Source: Malurus cyaneus samueli (taxonomy: Eukaryota; Chordata; Aves; Passeriformes; Maluridae). Taken from it: a DNA stretch of 64,000 bases. Below the pieces are notes generated by a model. That model was not told the DNA's origin, ran no database searches, and saw only the letters and a list, made by a program, of their open reading frames with translations. A program made the translations under genes and the position numbers. Of the stretch, positions 49,301 through 63,596 are shown in pieces. The DNA lies in assembly GCA_009741485.1 (NCBI GenBank), contig CM019216.1:26085787-26149786 (forward strand). Direction: 5' to 3'. Each line of letters opens with the position of its first letter. Position 1 is the stretch's first letter.

Positions 49301-51200
49301 TAGCATTTTTAAAAAAAAAAAATTAATTGAAAAAAAACCCCAATAGTTTATTCAACAGCAGATTTATACACAGCTACTAAAGAGAAGTGGCAGGAATATC
49401 CTCAGAAAACGTCTGTGTGTATTAGAGGAATACACAGGCAAAGGTACTGGATAAAGTAGCCATGCTTACATGATCACCCTGGAGAGCATGTAGAAGAGTC
49501 AGTGATGGAAACAGCATACTAAACTTAATAATAGACACCTAGAACAACCCAGCTGGATATTTAAAGGACATATATCAAAATGGAGTCAAAGGGAAGAAAG
49601 TGAAAGTTATTTCTTAAATCCATTCATGCTTCCCCTCCTACATATGCTGTCAATAATTTCTTCATTATGCCTCCAATCTTGGATTTATGCTCATGATATT
49701 TAAATATATTTTATATACAGCATTTTCACCAATACCTTTACATCTCTTGTGCTTTTAATTTCCACCCTGCCCCTCTTTTTACCCAGAGATGAGTCAAAGA
49801 AAGAAAATTTTAAAAACACCTAAAGATTAATAATATAAAACTTATATTAATTTCTTGTTAATGTTTCTTATGAATCAGGATGTGATTTTCTGTTGAATCA
49901 CCCACAAATATATTTACTTCAATCACTTCTAAAACCTCAAAATTTACTTGATCCACATGATCTTGAGCACCTCAAAGATTTTTCATCAGATCCTGTGAGT
50001 TCAATGGTTTCAGGCTGACTTGTAGGATCAACACAGCATCACTCAGGTTTCTTTTCAGTCTAATAGTCATTCTTTCTTCCTTCCTCCAAACTTACTTGCT
50101 GTCACCAAATTTCCTCCTAAAACATTTGTCTCTGTAGTCTCTTTCACCATCTCTGTCTCCTCTGCCCCTAGAATCACACGTCTTTTTCACCACCTGAGTG
50201 CTCTTGATTAAAGGACAAGAAAAGTTTATTCTTCCACTGACAATCCTACAGCCACCAATTGAATTCTACAGAGCTTACCATTGCCTCCATCTCTTTGCCT
50301 CCAACAAATACTTATTCTTTTACAAAGTATAAAGAAAAGACTATAAACAAAATTTTCCTTATTTTTTATGGTATTTTACTAAAAAGAGCATTATTGCAAG
50401 TATGCATTTGTTGAACAAATTTTTATTTGCTCCACTCTCTTCTACAGAACATCTTGCTATAACTTAGTACATCTTTTGTGTGTGTACATATAAAAATGAA
50501 TGTAAATCTTCTGAATTACACTAGCTCAAATATGCAAACACAAATTTAAGGAGGTCCCTACAAATAAAGGTGACATTGAAAATGAATATTTGCAATTGAA
50601 ATGGTATGAGGCCTTTTAACATTGTACTGCACTACATACAAAGATACAACAGTAAGGATTGTTTTATATAATTTTATACACAAAATGAAAAGCAAAAATA
50701 TTATTAATAATTTGTTTGATGCAATTGATAATGCAATCATCTGCTGCACAGAAACATTTTTTGCATACAATTATTAATCAATCTTTACAGTAATGAATTG
50801 GTAATAAATAGGGAAATTCATGTTTATGCATCTTTAAAGCACATTGAGTCTTCATTTGCCAGTAGATAAATATACATATATGTTCATTTAATCAAACTTC
50901 TAGGGCAATGAGTACATAGATAGTCAAGACAATAGAAAAATATAAATTATATCTTTCATTCATAACTCAGTGGAGCATCACATATGTGCCCAAATCTATG
51001 CAAGCAGACCTGGTTGAAAGGTCTAGGCCAAACTGATAGCAGCATTGATCTGATAACGGCGACATGAGCTCTGCTGCTAAGGTTGGACATATAAATAAGA
51101 CTCTGACCCAAACTTTAGACTCTGCTCTCCGACAGAGTTTCCTACAGTCTGTCTGCCTTGGGGAATGCCATCCTCCCTTCATTTTACTGAACACATAAAG
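49301..51200. other. Gene-free DNA
   Basis: AT-rich single-copy sequence with no recognised feature. Confidence 0.6.
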
Positions 51201-51499
51201 TGGGACTACAAGAAAGCTGGAGAGAGGCTTTTTGTAAGGGCAAGGAGGAATGGTCTTAAACTGAAAGAGTTGTTTTAGTTTCTGTGTTAGGAAGCAAATC
51301 TTTATTATGGGCTTGGTGAGGTAATGGAACAGGTTCCTGGGCAAGCTGGGGATGTTGCATCCCTTTAAGTGTTCAAGGCCAGGCTGGATGGGGCTTTGAG
51401 TAATCCAGTCTGGTGAAAGGTTTTCTGCCCAAAGCAGGGGGATAAGAATAGATGATTTTTACTGTCCCTCCCAACCTAAACCTTTCTATGATTCCATTA
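51201..51499 (+). mobile_element. CR1 LINE 3' end
   Basis: CTACAAGAAAGCTGGAGAGA, GGTAATGGAACAGGTTCCTG, GTTCAAGGCCAGGCTGGATG, GGGCTTTGAGTAATCCAGTC, ending CCTTTCTATGATTCCATTA. About 300 bp, typical 5' truncation, with a clear CR1 tail. Confidence 0.9.
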
Positions 51500-53361
51500 A
51501 TTTACTCCTGTTGGAAAAGCCATCTAACATCTGATGCTCTCAGATTTAGAAGCCAAACTCAGCACTGACTTCTACTGATGGAACTGAATGCTTTATTTTT
51601 AGATATTCCAGAGCTGAGCATTACTATCTTTTCTTAATACAGTCTTCTGTATTAAGTGCCTTTTAAATGCCAATTTAACAGACACTAGCTCCTGACATCA
51701 AATGGGTGGATAAGAGCAGTGAAAGTTCATCCTGTTCTCTCTGTGAAATAAAAAAAAAAGTGGTGTGAAACGCTTTGCCTCTAAGGAGCAAGCCATAGGA
51801 GCCTTCCCTGTGAGTTTGCAGATAAACCTGTGCCTTGCTCTTCCACAGCACAGAGCTTGTAGACAGCGAACTCACAATTTGTACACTCTTGTTTTTCATC
51901 TGCTTAATGTTTAAGCGGGAATTTAATTCAATATCCTCTTGATATATAAGTTATAATTCTGCTAAAAAAGATAGCATGGCCAAGGCTAAAGCAAATACCT
52001 GGTGAAATTCTTCTGTGGTGTACTCATCTCTTAGCCACCTGTCAAAAATTGCTCTCACATAGCTTGTTAATGTATCAGACCTCTCTGACAGTTTTACATT
52101 TCTTTCCTGTAGCTTTCAGTTACTGGAATTTCTTTTCCCTCTATATTAGCTGGTTCCTCTTTGGCAGAACACATCATGATTTTGATTCTCTGATTCAATG
52201 TCCAAACACTGTACAGTAATGTCTGTAAGGTACATTTTTTTTCTGGTTAACACTTCAGATTGAAGGCCATTTGACTACTAGGAACTTTCTTAATGTCAGC
52301 AAAAACCTCTACTGACAGCACAAGTTGTCCTGGCTTTTTCAACGTCTTCTTAACAGCACAAGTAGCAGTGAATATTTCCTGCCATCAGACAAAGAACAAC
52401 AAATAAAGAAATCCAACCAAAGGAACCTGGACTTGTCAGTCCCACTTCCCAACAGACAAATCTGTTACCTTGGTGTCCAAGCTCCGGATGAAATTATGCC
52501 TTGAGCTTGTCAATATACTGCAAGTCCAAAGTTCTTCTAAGATTTGTGAAGCAAATTGCCTCTCAGGAGGACCATACTTTTCTTTACCTCATCACTATTA
52601 GCTGAGAGTTTGTAGTATCAGTATAAAATGTCATTTCAGTCCAAATCCCAACCCACATAGAAGAATTACAATTAGAACTCGAGCTTCAGACACAGAGATT
52701 TAATTTCCCAGAACAAAATTACCTGTAACTCTGGATATTAAACCAATATAATTTATTCAACTAAGTGATAGACTGTTTGAAACCTCAACTTTCCAGCTAC
52801 CCTTAACAAAAGCAAATATGTATCAGGCATCTTGGAATGCACTATTATAGTGCAGAATCTTACAGGGTAGCAGCCAATAGGGTCTAGTTGGATTTAGCCT
52901 TCATAAATTTTCCCAATTATGTAAAAAGTAATATAAAACACAATAAAAAAGAAATTCTAATTCAATTCTGGCTGAGAAAAAAGCAAATAATTGAGGCAGT
53001 TTATCCTGAGACTTCTTTATGGGTTTTAACTTCATGATTGACAAATGTTTTTGACAAATGTTTTTAACCAAGAATCATTGTGATTAAACTGACTGCAGCT
53101 TAACATTTGTATTATATAAAATGCTTAACCAAAAGAGAATTTCAGTATCAGTTTGTCTTCTTCTGTAGTACTGTAAAGACATACCCTAAGGACACAGCCT
53201 CTTAGCTAGACAATGACAGAAATGTGAAAAGTAGATTTTGTTCTTACCTTACCTATAAATGCTCTATATACCAGTATTTGAAGAAGTATGTGTATCTGAC
53301 ATGACTGTGCATGGAAGATACACCTGTTGTTTATGCTAAATCAATTAGGACTGCATTAGAA

Positions 53362-53447
53362 AATAAGAAAAAAAAAAACAAACAACAAAAAAAAAAACAC
53401 AAAAACAACAACAACAAAAAAAAACAAAAAAAAAAAAAAAAACAAAC
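53362..53447. repeat. A-rich tract with C interruptions
   Basis: About 85 bases of A with single C, in AAC/AACA patterns; likely slippage-derived. Confidence 0.9.
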
Positions 53448-55014
53448 CCTAGAATAGTTTTCCATCACATAACTATTAACTATTGAGTATTGCTTTCTCC
53501 TATCTTTTTTCTAGCACACTATTTATTTTTTTTTTTTAATCTAAACAAGGCAGTATGTAATACTGAAGTATCCTCATCCTTCAGTGTTATCTTCTCAGTC
53601 ATGCAAGGGTACAGAGGCAACCAGAAAAAAGGGAACTAAATCTCCTTATCATGCATATGATTCAAAGTTACCAGAAGGTCGGATTTCCAGCACATGTACT
53701 TCCGCACCTGCAGGGCTGTGAACACCAGATGAACATACTCTGTTTTACCACCATCAGCCATGTAATGTCCCTCATGCAAGAAGGTAAAACAATATACCTG
53801 TTTGTTTCCTGAACCCACTCCTCATTTTGACCTGGTCAGCACCCATATGAAGAAGTCACTGTTAGGGTAATAGTTGATTCTTGGAGAATACCCCAGTTGA
53901 ACTCATTTTGATTATCTTAAACTGCCTTTTGTATGAGGATGAAAATAGACAATTATTTCTGTGACAGCTTTGCAGGTGGTAAAAAGGGTTCTGGATGTAA
54001 AAGTCTAAATTAAGTTTCCAAGAAGGCGACAAAATGGGAAAAGTCCCTGTAAACATTCATCACTTGGGACCTTTCTGCAACATTTTTTCCCACTCCAGCT
54101 TGAACCCTACACAGCATCTCTGTAAGGCAAGAAGAGGAAACAGCCACTGAACGGACAGGACAGAGATGTGCCCTCAGGTCTGAGCCAACCTTCTTCTAGA
54201 TCTTGTTCTGGCTTCCAAATATAAGGACCAGCAATTGTTGCCTGGAAGCATAGCTGGCAGCTATAACACACACACAGGTCTACAGCTCACATGCATGTTT
54301 TGCACTCAGTAAAAGACTTCATTTTGTTATGAAATGATTCATTTCTTCACACTGCCTCATAAAGGACTAATGGTTCATTTCATGCAAAACAAAAGAATCT
54401 AGTTTTGTGCCCAAGAACTTCTCTGTGAATCAAGACAAATTTCTGTAAATAATGCAGCTGGGTCAGCCACTTGAAAAAGCTTCAAAACAAAACATAGATG
54501 TGGATATAAAATAAGAGAATGCTTTGGGTGTTTTTTTTCCCCCCATAAGGCTGGAGTATTTATATTCGGTTATAAAGAATGCACACAATGATAAACCATG
54601 CTGTAAAGTTATGTTGAACAGTTCTGATAAATTAAGGGTAAAATGCATTAGAATGATATATATATGCAATTAAAAAATTTTGGGAAATATAAGAAAAAGC
54701 TGGAGGTTTTTAGAATTGTCCTGTGGGGAATTTGCTTCCAAAATCATTGTATGAAAATAAGAAGAAACCATGTTCTGCCTTTATTTTATTCTTCCTTATT
54801 TTCTTCTCTGATACTCCATATTACTTCTAGTTTATGTATTAATTTCAACACTGTCTGGTAAGGCATATGTCTTTATGTCTGTCTGATTTTCAAGTGTAAT
54901 GATTTTTTCTGTGCTACCATAATACTTTTCTGGTCTAGATAAGTTTGCAGTGATGACTACAAAATAGTTTAGGATTTGTCTTCAGCTGCCTGAACATATT
55001 GAAGAAAATATTTT

Positions 55015-55080
55015 AAAAAAAAAAAAAACAAAAAAAAACAAACAAACCCAAAAAAAACCCCAAAAAACCAAACAACCACA
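55015..55080. repeat. A-rich tract with C interruptions
   Basis: Similar A/C tract, drifting from pure A to AAAC and CCCA units. Confidence 0.9.
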
Positions 55081-56814
55081 AGATGGCCAAACCACATAAA
55101 TGTCACCAAACACACAATTGACTCCTTATTTCATTCATGTAATTCTAAGAAACTCTCATCCCAAATAAGCACCCTTATTAAAAACCCTTCAAAAGATTGC
55201 CCTTCATCTGACTGCATAGCTGTCACAGGAAGAAATTTGGTTGGTCAGGCACAACTTCCCTTTTTTGTCCCATGCTGGCTGCCCTCATTCCAGTATAGAT
55301 AATTCATATATCTTGGGAGTACTATGCCTTAGTTTTTACTCCAGACTCTGTGGATCTACAGTACTTTACAGTACGTGGATCTACATAGCTTTATGATTAT
55401 TAATGTCTCCTTCCCTTTTTAAAAAGACAAATGTATTTTCTATACCTTATTCTAAATCCCTGTTGAAGGATTCCAGGCAAGTGATTTGAATATAGAGGAG
55501 TTGTTCCAATAGCCTGGAAAATCACAATACAGACACAGGCATGAGGAAAACTGGAGTTTCAGGACAGTGTGACCAGGGCACACAGTGAAAAATACGTTTG
55601 TTTAGAGATGTTCAAAATAATAAAAATATATGTCAATAAAGTGAGCTCTACATTGCTACACAGTTTTCAGTATTCATAGGGGTCACATAACCTCCAAACT
55701 GTTTTAATAGTGTGCTTAAGTTAAGCGATAATGATTGGATTTTTACCTTTACATTTGAGTCACTGACCTGAAGCACTCCTGCTACAGTCAAAGAAATATG
55801 GCTGTCTCAGATACAGAGGAGACTAAAAGGTATTGGTAAAATTCTGTGGCATGGTTTCACTTAGCCAGTCTATGACACTACACAGTTTATCTGGAATGTA
55901 GACTTTGTAAGGATATGGAAGTATGTGAAATTATTTTTGTGAACATATGTCGACTTCAAAGCAGTCCTTTATCTGAAGACATGCTATTTTTCCTCATATC
56001 TCCTTCTGTAATCTAAATTTACTACCTTCCAGTTCAGCAGCTATTTAACTTCTTTAGCAATATATATTTGATGAAAGAGGAAGAGATAGAGAGAAACTTA
56101 TATGTTGGAATAAGAAGTGGAACTGTGAGTGGGTCTATAAATCATAAAAATTATGTTACCTCAGTACTTTTTTTCCTGTTTATTCATAGCTTTGTTCTGC
56201 CCTGATCTATCTTTGAAGTTACTGTTATAATAACTGAAACTGGGCTGCCCTTCCACTTACTGTGTTAACACTTTCAAGGATGAATAAAAAGACAATTATA
56301 TACATTTTTCAAAGTAAAAGCAGAAATGAAAACTACACACACACACACTTGCCTTTACCAGCTATAGTGAGTTGAATAAATTAAGACTACAATTTTAATA
56401 TGGAGCTGATAAAATAGGAGGAGAAACTGTAACTCCAAATCAGGATTCATTCAACCACTTGGAAATATATACAACATCAAATGGAGCATCTGCAGTACAA
56501 GTACAGTAACATAGAGAAGTAGAGATCATCAGGAACTTGGTTTTGCCATATCTTAGGCAGGATTTGAAACAGTTCATTATCACATCACAGCACCAGTGAA
56601 GTCCTTGAGGAAGATGTAGGACTGCTGACACCTTTATTCAGCTTCTGGGAGCTCTTCGGAATACTCTGCTTGTGTAGCTCATGGTTCTACCTGGCAAAAC
56701 TTGTCAGATGAACTGAACCAAATTCTATTCCAGCTGCTTTATTGACAATATTTCTATGATGTTGCATAAGTCATCTATAAAGACACTAAGTATGTGACAC
56801 TCTTAGTTTGTTGG

Positions 56815-56859
56815 TTTTTTTGTGTTTTTTTTTTGTTTTTTTTTTTTTTTTTTTTTTTT
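56815..56859. repeat. T-rich tract
   Basis: T run with two or three G interruptions, final pure stretch of 24 T. Confidence 0.9.
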
Positions 56860-59800
56860 GTGGTCAGGTTCCTGAATGCAGCAGGAGATCTGATGTAGGC
56901 ATTACCAGAAAATAAGTCTTTGAACAAGATGAGAGCTCGCTGCTTTACATTTTGACAGCTTGCAACATATTCAGAACTCAGTAAGCACAGTGTGAAACCT
57001 GCATTTTCAAAAAATTGTAAAGGTCCTCCCCAACGGCACTCCTCCCCAATAAAAGGAAAAAAGGAAGGTTTTGTGACAAACAGTTATTTCTTTCAGCCCA
57101 TGCTATATGTACTATATATAGGGACTTCTTTTTCTTCCTTGGCAAAACTGCCAGTTTGATGATATCATTGTTTATTTTGCTTTGAGAATTATTTCCTCCC
57201 TAGAATAAATATTGAGGTATAAAATGCTGATGTCACTATAAAGCATGAAAGAGATACAGCAGATCTGGGAAAAAATCCAAAGTGCTTCAGACTGACTTTT
57301 CTGCCAACCTCAGGCTTTTTTACCCGAAGCTCTCAGTCCTCAAAAACACAGAGACATCTTTAGAGATAATGCAGGCATAATCTGCAAATATTAGACTTGT
57401 GTGATTGGAATGCAATATGTCAGCTCCTTGAGTCGCAATAGAAAAAAAACCCCAATCCCTATCCAAAAGTCACCTCTAAATTATTATGTAGCCATTCATT
57501 ATCTAGAACATAATTTCATAGTCGCTCGAGTTATTTTCCCCCACCAGGACTAGATATTTGTAAGTCTTTCCCAACACTATGCATATTTCAAGGAATATGT
57601 GTATGGGAAGGGAGCAGGGACATATTTTTGCAAGTACTTTCTCTTTTGAAAAGGGTTTCAAAGAGCAATCAGCAAAGCTACATGCAGAAAGCAGTCAGAC
57701 ATTTAAATTCTAGCATTAGCAACAAAAGGGCTGTCAGGTTCTTGTCTCCTGAGAGAAACCTGAAATCTGTTGGATTCCACTTACTTTCGCTGTAAGTCAT
57801 GTAGCCAGAGAAAACTTCAGATTTTAAGATAACCTGAGTTAGAAAATGAGAAAAAGGTTAGACTGATTCTAAAGAAAGCACTTATTTTTCTAGCTTTATT
57901 GAACAAATGAAGGGAATAAATAAATCCTTACTTACCAGTGAAATTAGGAAACTGCCCAACAAATGAACAAAACATAAATTTTCAAGTTCCATGAGGGCAC
58001 AAATTATAAAAAAAATATAATTCTGTAGAGTACAGTTTTGCACTGTGGATTTATAAGACATTTGGAGTTGTTAATACTTCTTACTACCTTTCTTCTGAGG
58101 TCACCTGCTCAGAGATGTCTTAACAACCTACCAGGAGCTCATGGAGGCACTGCTGAAATCTGTCCCAGGCTGGCCTTAGTAGTTACTTCTTGAAGTGGTA
58201 GCATTTATTTAGTGTGCAGCCAAGAGATGCTTTCAGGAAGGTGTTTGTTGCTTCTGAAGATGAACATGCATTTTTAGTCAGAAAGGATTTTCTCTCATCC
58301 AGCAGCAGATCAGGTCGGGACATTAAGGCAAAATACACAGTATCTTGTAGAGAGGGGACAGGAAGGAACTCAGGTCACCCTCTGCTAATCAGCCCCCATC
58401 AATTTGGTTTTTTTTATTGAGAGGGATTTCATCCATATTTGGGAGGCACCGCCTGCTGGGCCAAGGCATTCTAAAATCATGTGTATGCGATGAACACATG
58501 GTACATTAAAGTATATCTTGTGATCCTTGCACTTTGTGTTGACTGATTTAAGTGGCTGGAAGGCTCCTGAGACAGTCCCCAGAGAGCACTCAGTGTTCTG
58601 CCCACCCTAACTGGATCTACCAAGGCCACTGTAATAAGCTCACTAAACAATTGTGAAACTACATCAGACTGACTAGGACTGATACTTATTTTCTGGTATT
58701 GCTAAACATGACACCCAGCTTTGGGTCTCTGAACCCTCCAGCCATAAAACCAAAAGATGTTTTCATCATCCTTGCTTCAGTTACTGGTGGAAAAACTAGT
58801 CATGTGTATAATTTTAAACACTTAGAGATGTGGTTTAGTTCCAGAATCAAAAAAAGTGGATCTTACTTTGCCCAGTGAATCTGAACATAATAAGTATTTA
58901 GAAAGGTGATATCTGAAGGGGAAAGGTTAGAGTTGTTCTTTTTTAGCTTCTTTGTGATTAATAACAGAAAAAATACAGGAATTTTCTTACCTTGTATTTG
59001 ACTTTTAAATTAGAAAATCATGGCTTTCATAGTAAGGCAACTAGTGAACCAGTGAAGTAACAATATCATAACAGCAAGAAAGTAAAATTTGAATTGCAAA
59101 GTGAAAAAGCTTCAGTCAGGAAGCTAAAATGTAGACTTTTTGTTTGTTTGTTTTCCTGTGCCCTTAAATAAATTTTGGTGATAAAAAAACTTCAAGAAAA
59201 AGTTTAGTACTCCAACTATTCCTTCAAACAGATGAAATTTTAACTTTATTGTTCTGAAGCTCCTAAGAATTTCCAGGAAGAAAATGAAATAGAAGAGATG
59301 ATTTGTGCTCCTGAAAAATTTTAGGGATTAAAAGCTGAAAAACCCCCTATAATATCTTATTTTAAAATATCACATTTTCCAAATGGGATACAAAGAACTT
59401 TGAAAGGAAATTGAGCTACTTGCAGCTAAACCGTGGCAAGTCTACTTTCATATTTGTTATCTGTTAAATCAGATTGGGAAACTTCCTTCAACTGATTGTC
59501 ATAGGACAGACTGACATTTAGACTCTATCTAAATCAGAGGCTGAAACCTCATCCCTAGCAGCTGATGGTTGAAGTGATAGATGATATATCCTGCACTGAT
59601 TATAAAAAAGGACAAATGTTGACGTTGCCATTTGGACTCTTTCCCTCAAATTGAATTTCACCCATTGTAACACTGTCTGAAAATCTCTAACACACTCACC
59701 ACCTAGAAATACTGAGGGTAAACAAAACCAAAGTCCTGAAAGGCTGCATATACCGTAGAGATACAAAAGACGTTGAGCAGATTTAATTCTGGATCACACT

Positions 59801-62800
59801 GTATTTACATGAACCTCAGTCCTTGAAGTCAAATTTCCACCAATGGATCTCAACTCACACTGTTCAGCTCTACATATAAACAATTTTTTTTCACTTGCCT
59901 TTCTCTAACCTCTGTTTCTTGAGACCAGTTTTCTCATAATCTACTTTTTCATATCTTAAAGTATAAAAACTCCCCAACCAAAACCTCCTTTCCTCAAGTG
60001 GGCTACAGACTACCTTTACTGTAGTAATTTATATGTTCCTTGCTATGTCCCCAGGCACTGAGTGCAACTGGTAAAACACAGCCTATATCTATGTTAGTAA
60101 AATGTTTTAGCCTCCAGAAGAGCATGATTGCATGCTGAATGCATCAGAAATGGTCTGTAAAGATTGTAGCTCCTAAACTTCATCCAGAAATCATTTTTGA
60201 GACCTCAGGTTTACACGGATTGAAAACATGAGACGTCTTTAGCAGTTTAGCTGCAGAGATGATTGAGTTTCAGAGCCCAGGAGTATTTCAGGCACTGTTT
60301 AATCTACAAGTAGAGCAATGGCCATATGGTCTCCAACAAGAAGTGCCTCGTCATTCAGTGTCGTTAAACTGACACGTAAAACTGCTTACACTGACCAGGA
60401 AAACCTGGAGCTTGCTGCTCTCTTGTTTCAGAGAACTCTCTGGGAGATTAGGATAATCTTCAGTACCTATACATGACTAGGGAGACATAAAATGACAGTG
60501 TAAATGTCATAGGAAGAATGCAAAAGGGAAGGGGGAAATATTTTCTACATATGATAAAAAAAAAACCCCACAAGAATGCTCCAAAACTAATCTCCTGTAA
60601 AGACTAAGACTGCTGAAGATATCTTTCCCCCTTCTTACTTAACTGAGGCTTGAATTTCACTGAGCTCATTAGAGGAATACAATTAGAGCTTTGAGCTCTA
60701 AATTTACCAGCAATTTGTTTAACTTTAATGCACACATTCAAAACAGTGTATTGAAAATTAAAGATGAGCTTTCTATTTTTCAGAGGAAGAGCATGGCATA
60801 TGTATCTATACTTAGTCAGTGTACTAATCTAACAGTTACATACCTGTCACCATTTTGTCTGTCACATAATTCACTACAAATAAACAGTACAATTTAGATG
60901 GATATCAGCATCGTAAGTTTGCTAACTGAAAGGCCCATAATAATGAGGTATTGACTTCCAGTGTCTAATAGAGTTTCTTTTACTTTAAGCATGTTCTACA
61001 TCTATAAAATAGCTTGACTTCTTGGATCACTCCTGGGTCTCTGATTGTTTGAAACTCACGTATTTTCATTTACCAAAAAAAAAGACTTTTGGAATGATTT
61101 AATGACTTCCTTACACAATGAAAATATTGTATCATAGTAGGACAGTTAACCACTCATTATAGAAGTACAGACATAATCTTGCCAATTTTATCTGTCTGCT
61201 CTAATCTTTCATGATAGGAGATACAGCATATATGTCTTTATATGCTACAGAAAAATGACTCTTATTAACATTAGTCTATTTCCACATTTATCAGGTAAAC
61301 CACTATAGACAATAACAATCACATTTTGGGGAACAGCACATATCCTCTAGAATAAATCTGGATCAATTATTCTGCAGACTGATCAATAGAATGCTAGGTA
61401 ATAGCCACATATTAACACATGGAGCCAAGAACCTCAAGGTATCAATCCCTAGAACATAAGTGTAGTCACAATATTGTGAAGTAAAATATAAGCGACAATG
61501 AAAGAAATTTTTCCTAATTATCTGCCAGGGTGGCATTTATCATCTAGTAAGATATCAGATGTATTAAGGTTCTCCTATTTTTTTCAGTTGAAACAAGACG
61601 TATATTTTAAATCACTGGTTCCAGCCTGCTCCTGTATGGAAATATTGATGAGGTTATTAATTTAAAAAACGCAAAAACATCTTAAAAATGGTATCTTCAA
61701 AAATGTACCTCAAAAAGCTCAATTACCATCCTGACAAATTGAGAAGCAATTTTTTTCATAAGACTGTGCATTTAATGAAACTAATTTTCACCATCTCTTT
61801 ACCAAATGCTCACTGCATTATTTTTTTAATTCACAAAAGCAATATTTTTCGTTTTTGTTTTTAGGTAATGCACACATGTTTTCGAAACAGAGAAATCGCT
61901 TTTTTTCCATAAGACTGTATAACTGAGGTGAGTTAGGGTTTTTTTTTCACCATTTTGTGATTTTACATGTTTTTCATATTACATAAAATTAACATACACA
62001 GTAACAATGCAAGTCACTGAGAAAGTCTTGAACCCTACAGGAAAACCTATCTTTTTGGACATTGAACATGAGGTCACAACTGACAGAAAAGGTGCTATTT
62101 ACTTTTTTATCCCATTGAAAATCTATGTAAATATGAGTAAACAGACTTCCAAGTATCTTGAATTTTTAATAGTAATTATGTTATGAAGCTATTTTGTGTT
62201 TGTTGGGTATTATTCCTTCCTAATATGAAGCCTACCAAGGCTCAGCTCTCTTGGCACATTTGTAATTGGAAGAATAGAGACATACCCTAAACATTGTATT
62301 TTCAGCTTTCTTGTTCTCATCAAATACAAGGTATTTGTTTCTATAATTTACTGGAAAGAAGGTTGTCAATGTTAACATTTTTAGGAATCTTGGAAAGTCA
62401 TCACACTTTTCTACATAAAGAGACTTCAGATGTGGTTCAGCCTGTGGAGGAGGAATACTGGGTATTGAACTCACCTCTCCTATACCTTGTCAGGCCATAC
62501 ATGACATTTATTTTAACCTCAACCCAATTTTCTTACTAATTTATCTAATTTATCTTGCAGATGACCAATACTTTTTTTTCATTTCTTTTTTTTGGGGGGG
62601 CATGATATTCATTTCAGTGAGGAAGTTTCTTGGGTTTCAGAACTTTCATGCATAAATATTATTTACTTGTTTTTAGGTAGCATAAGTGACACAGATAAAT
62701 ATTTCAGGCAGCAAACCTCAGAAACAGTTTGTTTAGATGTATTTTTTAAGCTTTAAGTGAATGACACAGATTCATCAAGTTGACCTTAAAAGAACAGCAG

Positions 62801-63294
62801 AAATATATCAGACATAATCTAGAACAAAAGGCACTGGAGAATCTGCTGCCTGCTTCAAGTGAGAAATTCCAAAGACAGATTATGGTGTAGCATTGAAAAT
62901 ATAAATGTGGAGTGAAACTATGTTTGTATAGACTTCTGTTTATATATTTTATTTATATCAGAATATGCAAGAGATGAAGCTTACTCACAGCTTTGCCTTT
63001 TAACAGATGAGTAGAGATGAATTCTTGTAACAAGTGAAAGCAAAGCTCTTCAAATGCCTATTGGCATTTCTCAAATTGCAAAGGAACAGATACGCCAAAA
63101 TGTGGAGATAAATTTTCTGATTCAAAGTTCATCTTAATATTTAAAGCCTATCTGATCTTGTTTATTAATCAGAAATTATTCCACACATTCTCAGCAATTT
63201 ATTGTAGTGATGTACAGATAGGTGACATATGAAAACACTCCCCACATAGATATTCTCTATAAAATCCAGGCCTTATCACTGTCTGTAATTACTT

Positions 63295-63596
63295 GAAAGG
63301 ATCTTTTAGCAAGGTCAAGGGCAAACTCTTCTTTCTGGCAACCAGTGCCAGGACAAGAGGAAACAAGCTGTACCAGGGGAGGTTCAGGTTGGTCATTAGG
63401 AAGAATTTTTTCACTGAAAGGTTGGTTGAAAATTGGAATGGTGTGCCCAGGGAAATATTGCAGTCACCATACTTGGAAGTGTGCAAGAAATGACCAGGTG
63501 TGACAGTGCTATGGTCTTGTTCGTGGTGTGGTGTTTGCCCAATGATGACCTTGGAGGTCTTTTCTGATCTTAATGATTCTATGATTCTATGATTCA
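63295..63596 (+). mobile_element. CR1 LINE 3' end with tail repeats
   Basis: GTGCCAGGACAAGAGGAAAC, CAGGGGAGGTTCAGGTTGGT, ATTAGGAAGAATTTTTTCAC, GAAATATTGCAGTCACC, then ATGATTCTATGATTCTATGA at the end. The intact 8-bp-like tail repeats mark a true CR1 3' end, and the copy is among the better preserved here. Confidence 0.9.

Larger units (their letters stand above)
51500..63294. other. Gene-free DNA, 11.8 kb
   Basis: No gene, structural RNA or clear transposable element recognised on either strand. Open frames are all 60-82 aa without visible domains. Notable only for three A- or T-rich tracts listed separately. Confidence 0.55.

Noticed and set aside
51500..63294. tRNA, snRNA or microRNA genes in the long gene-free stretch
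   Set aside because: I found no convincing A/B-box pair, cloverleaf or strong long hairpin by eye; a covariance-model scan would be needed to be sure.
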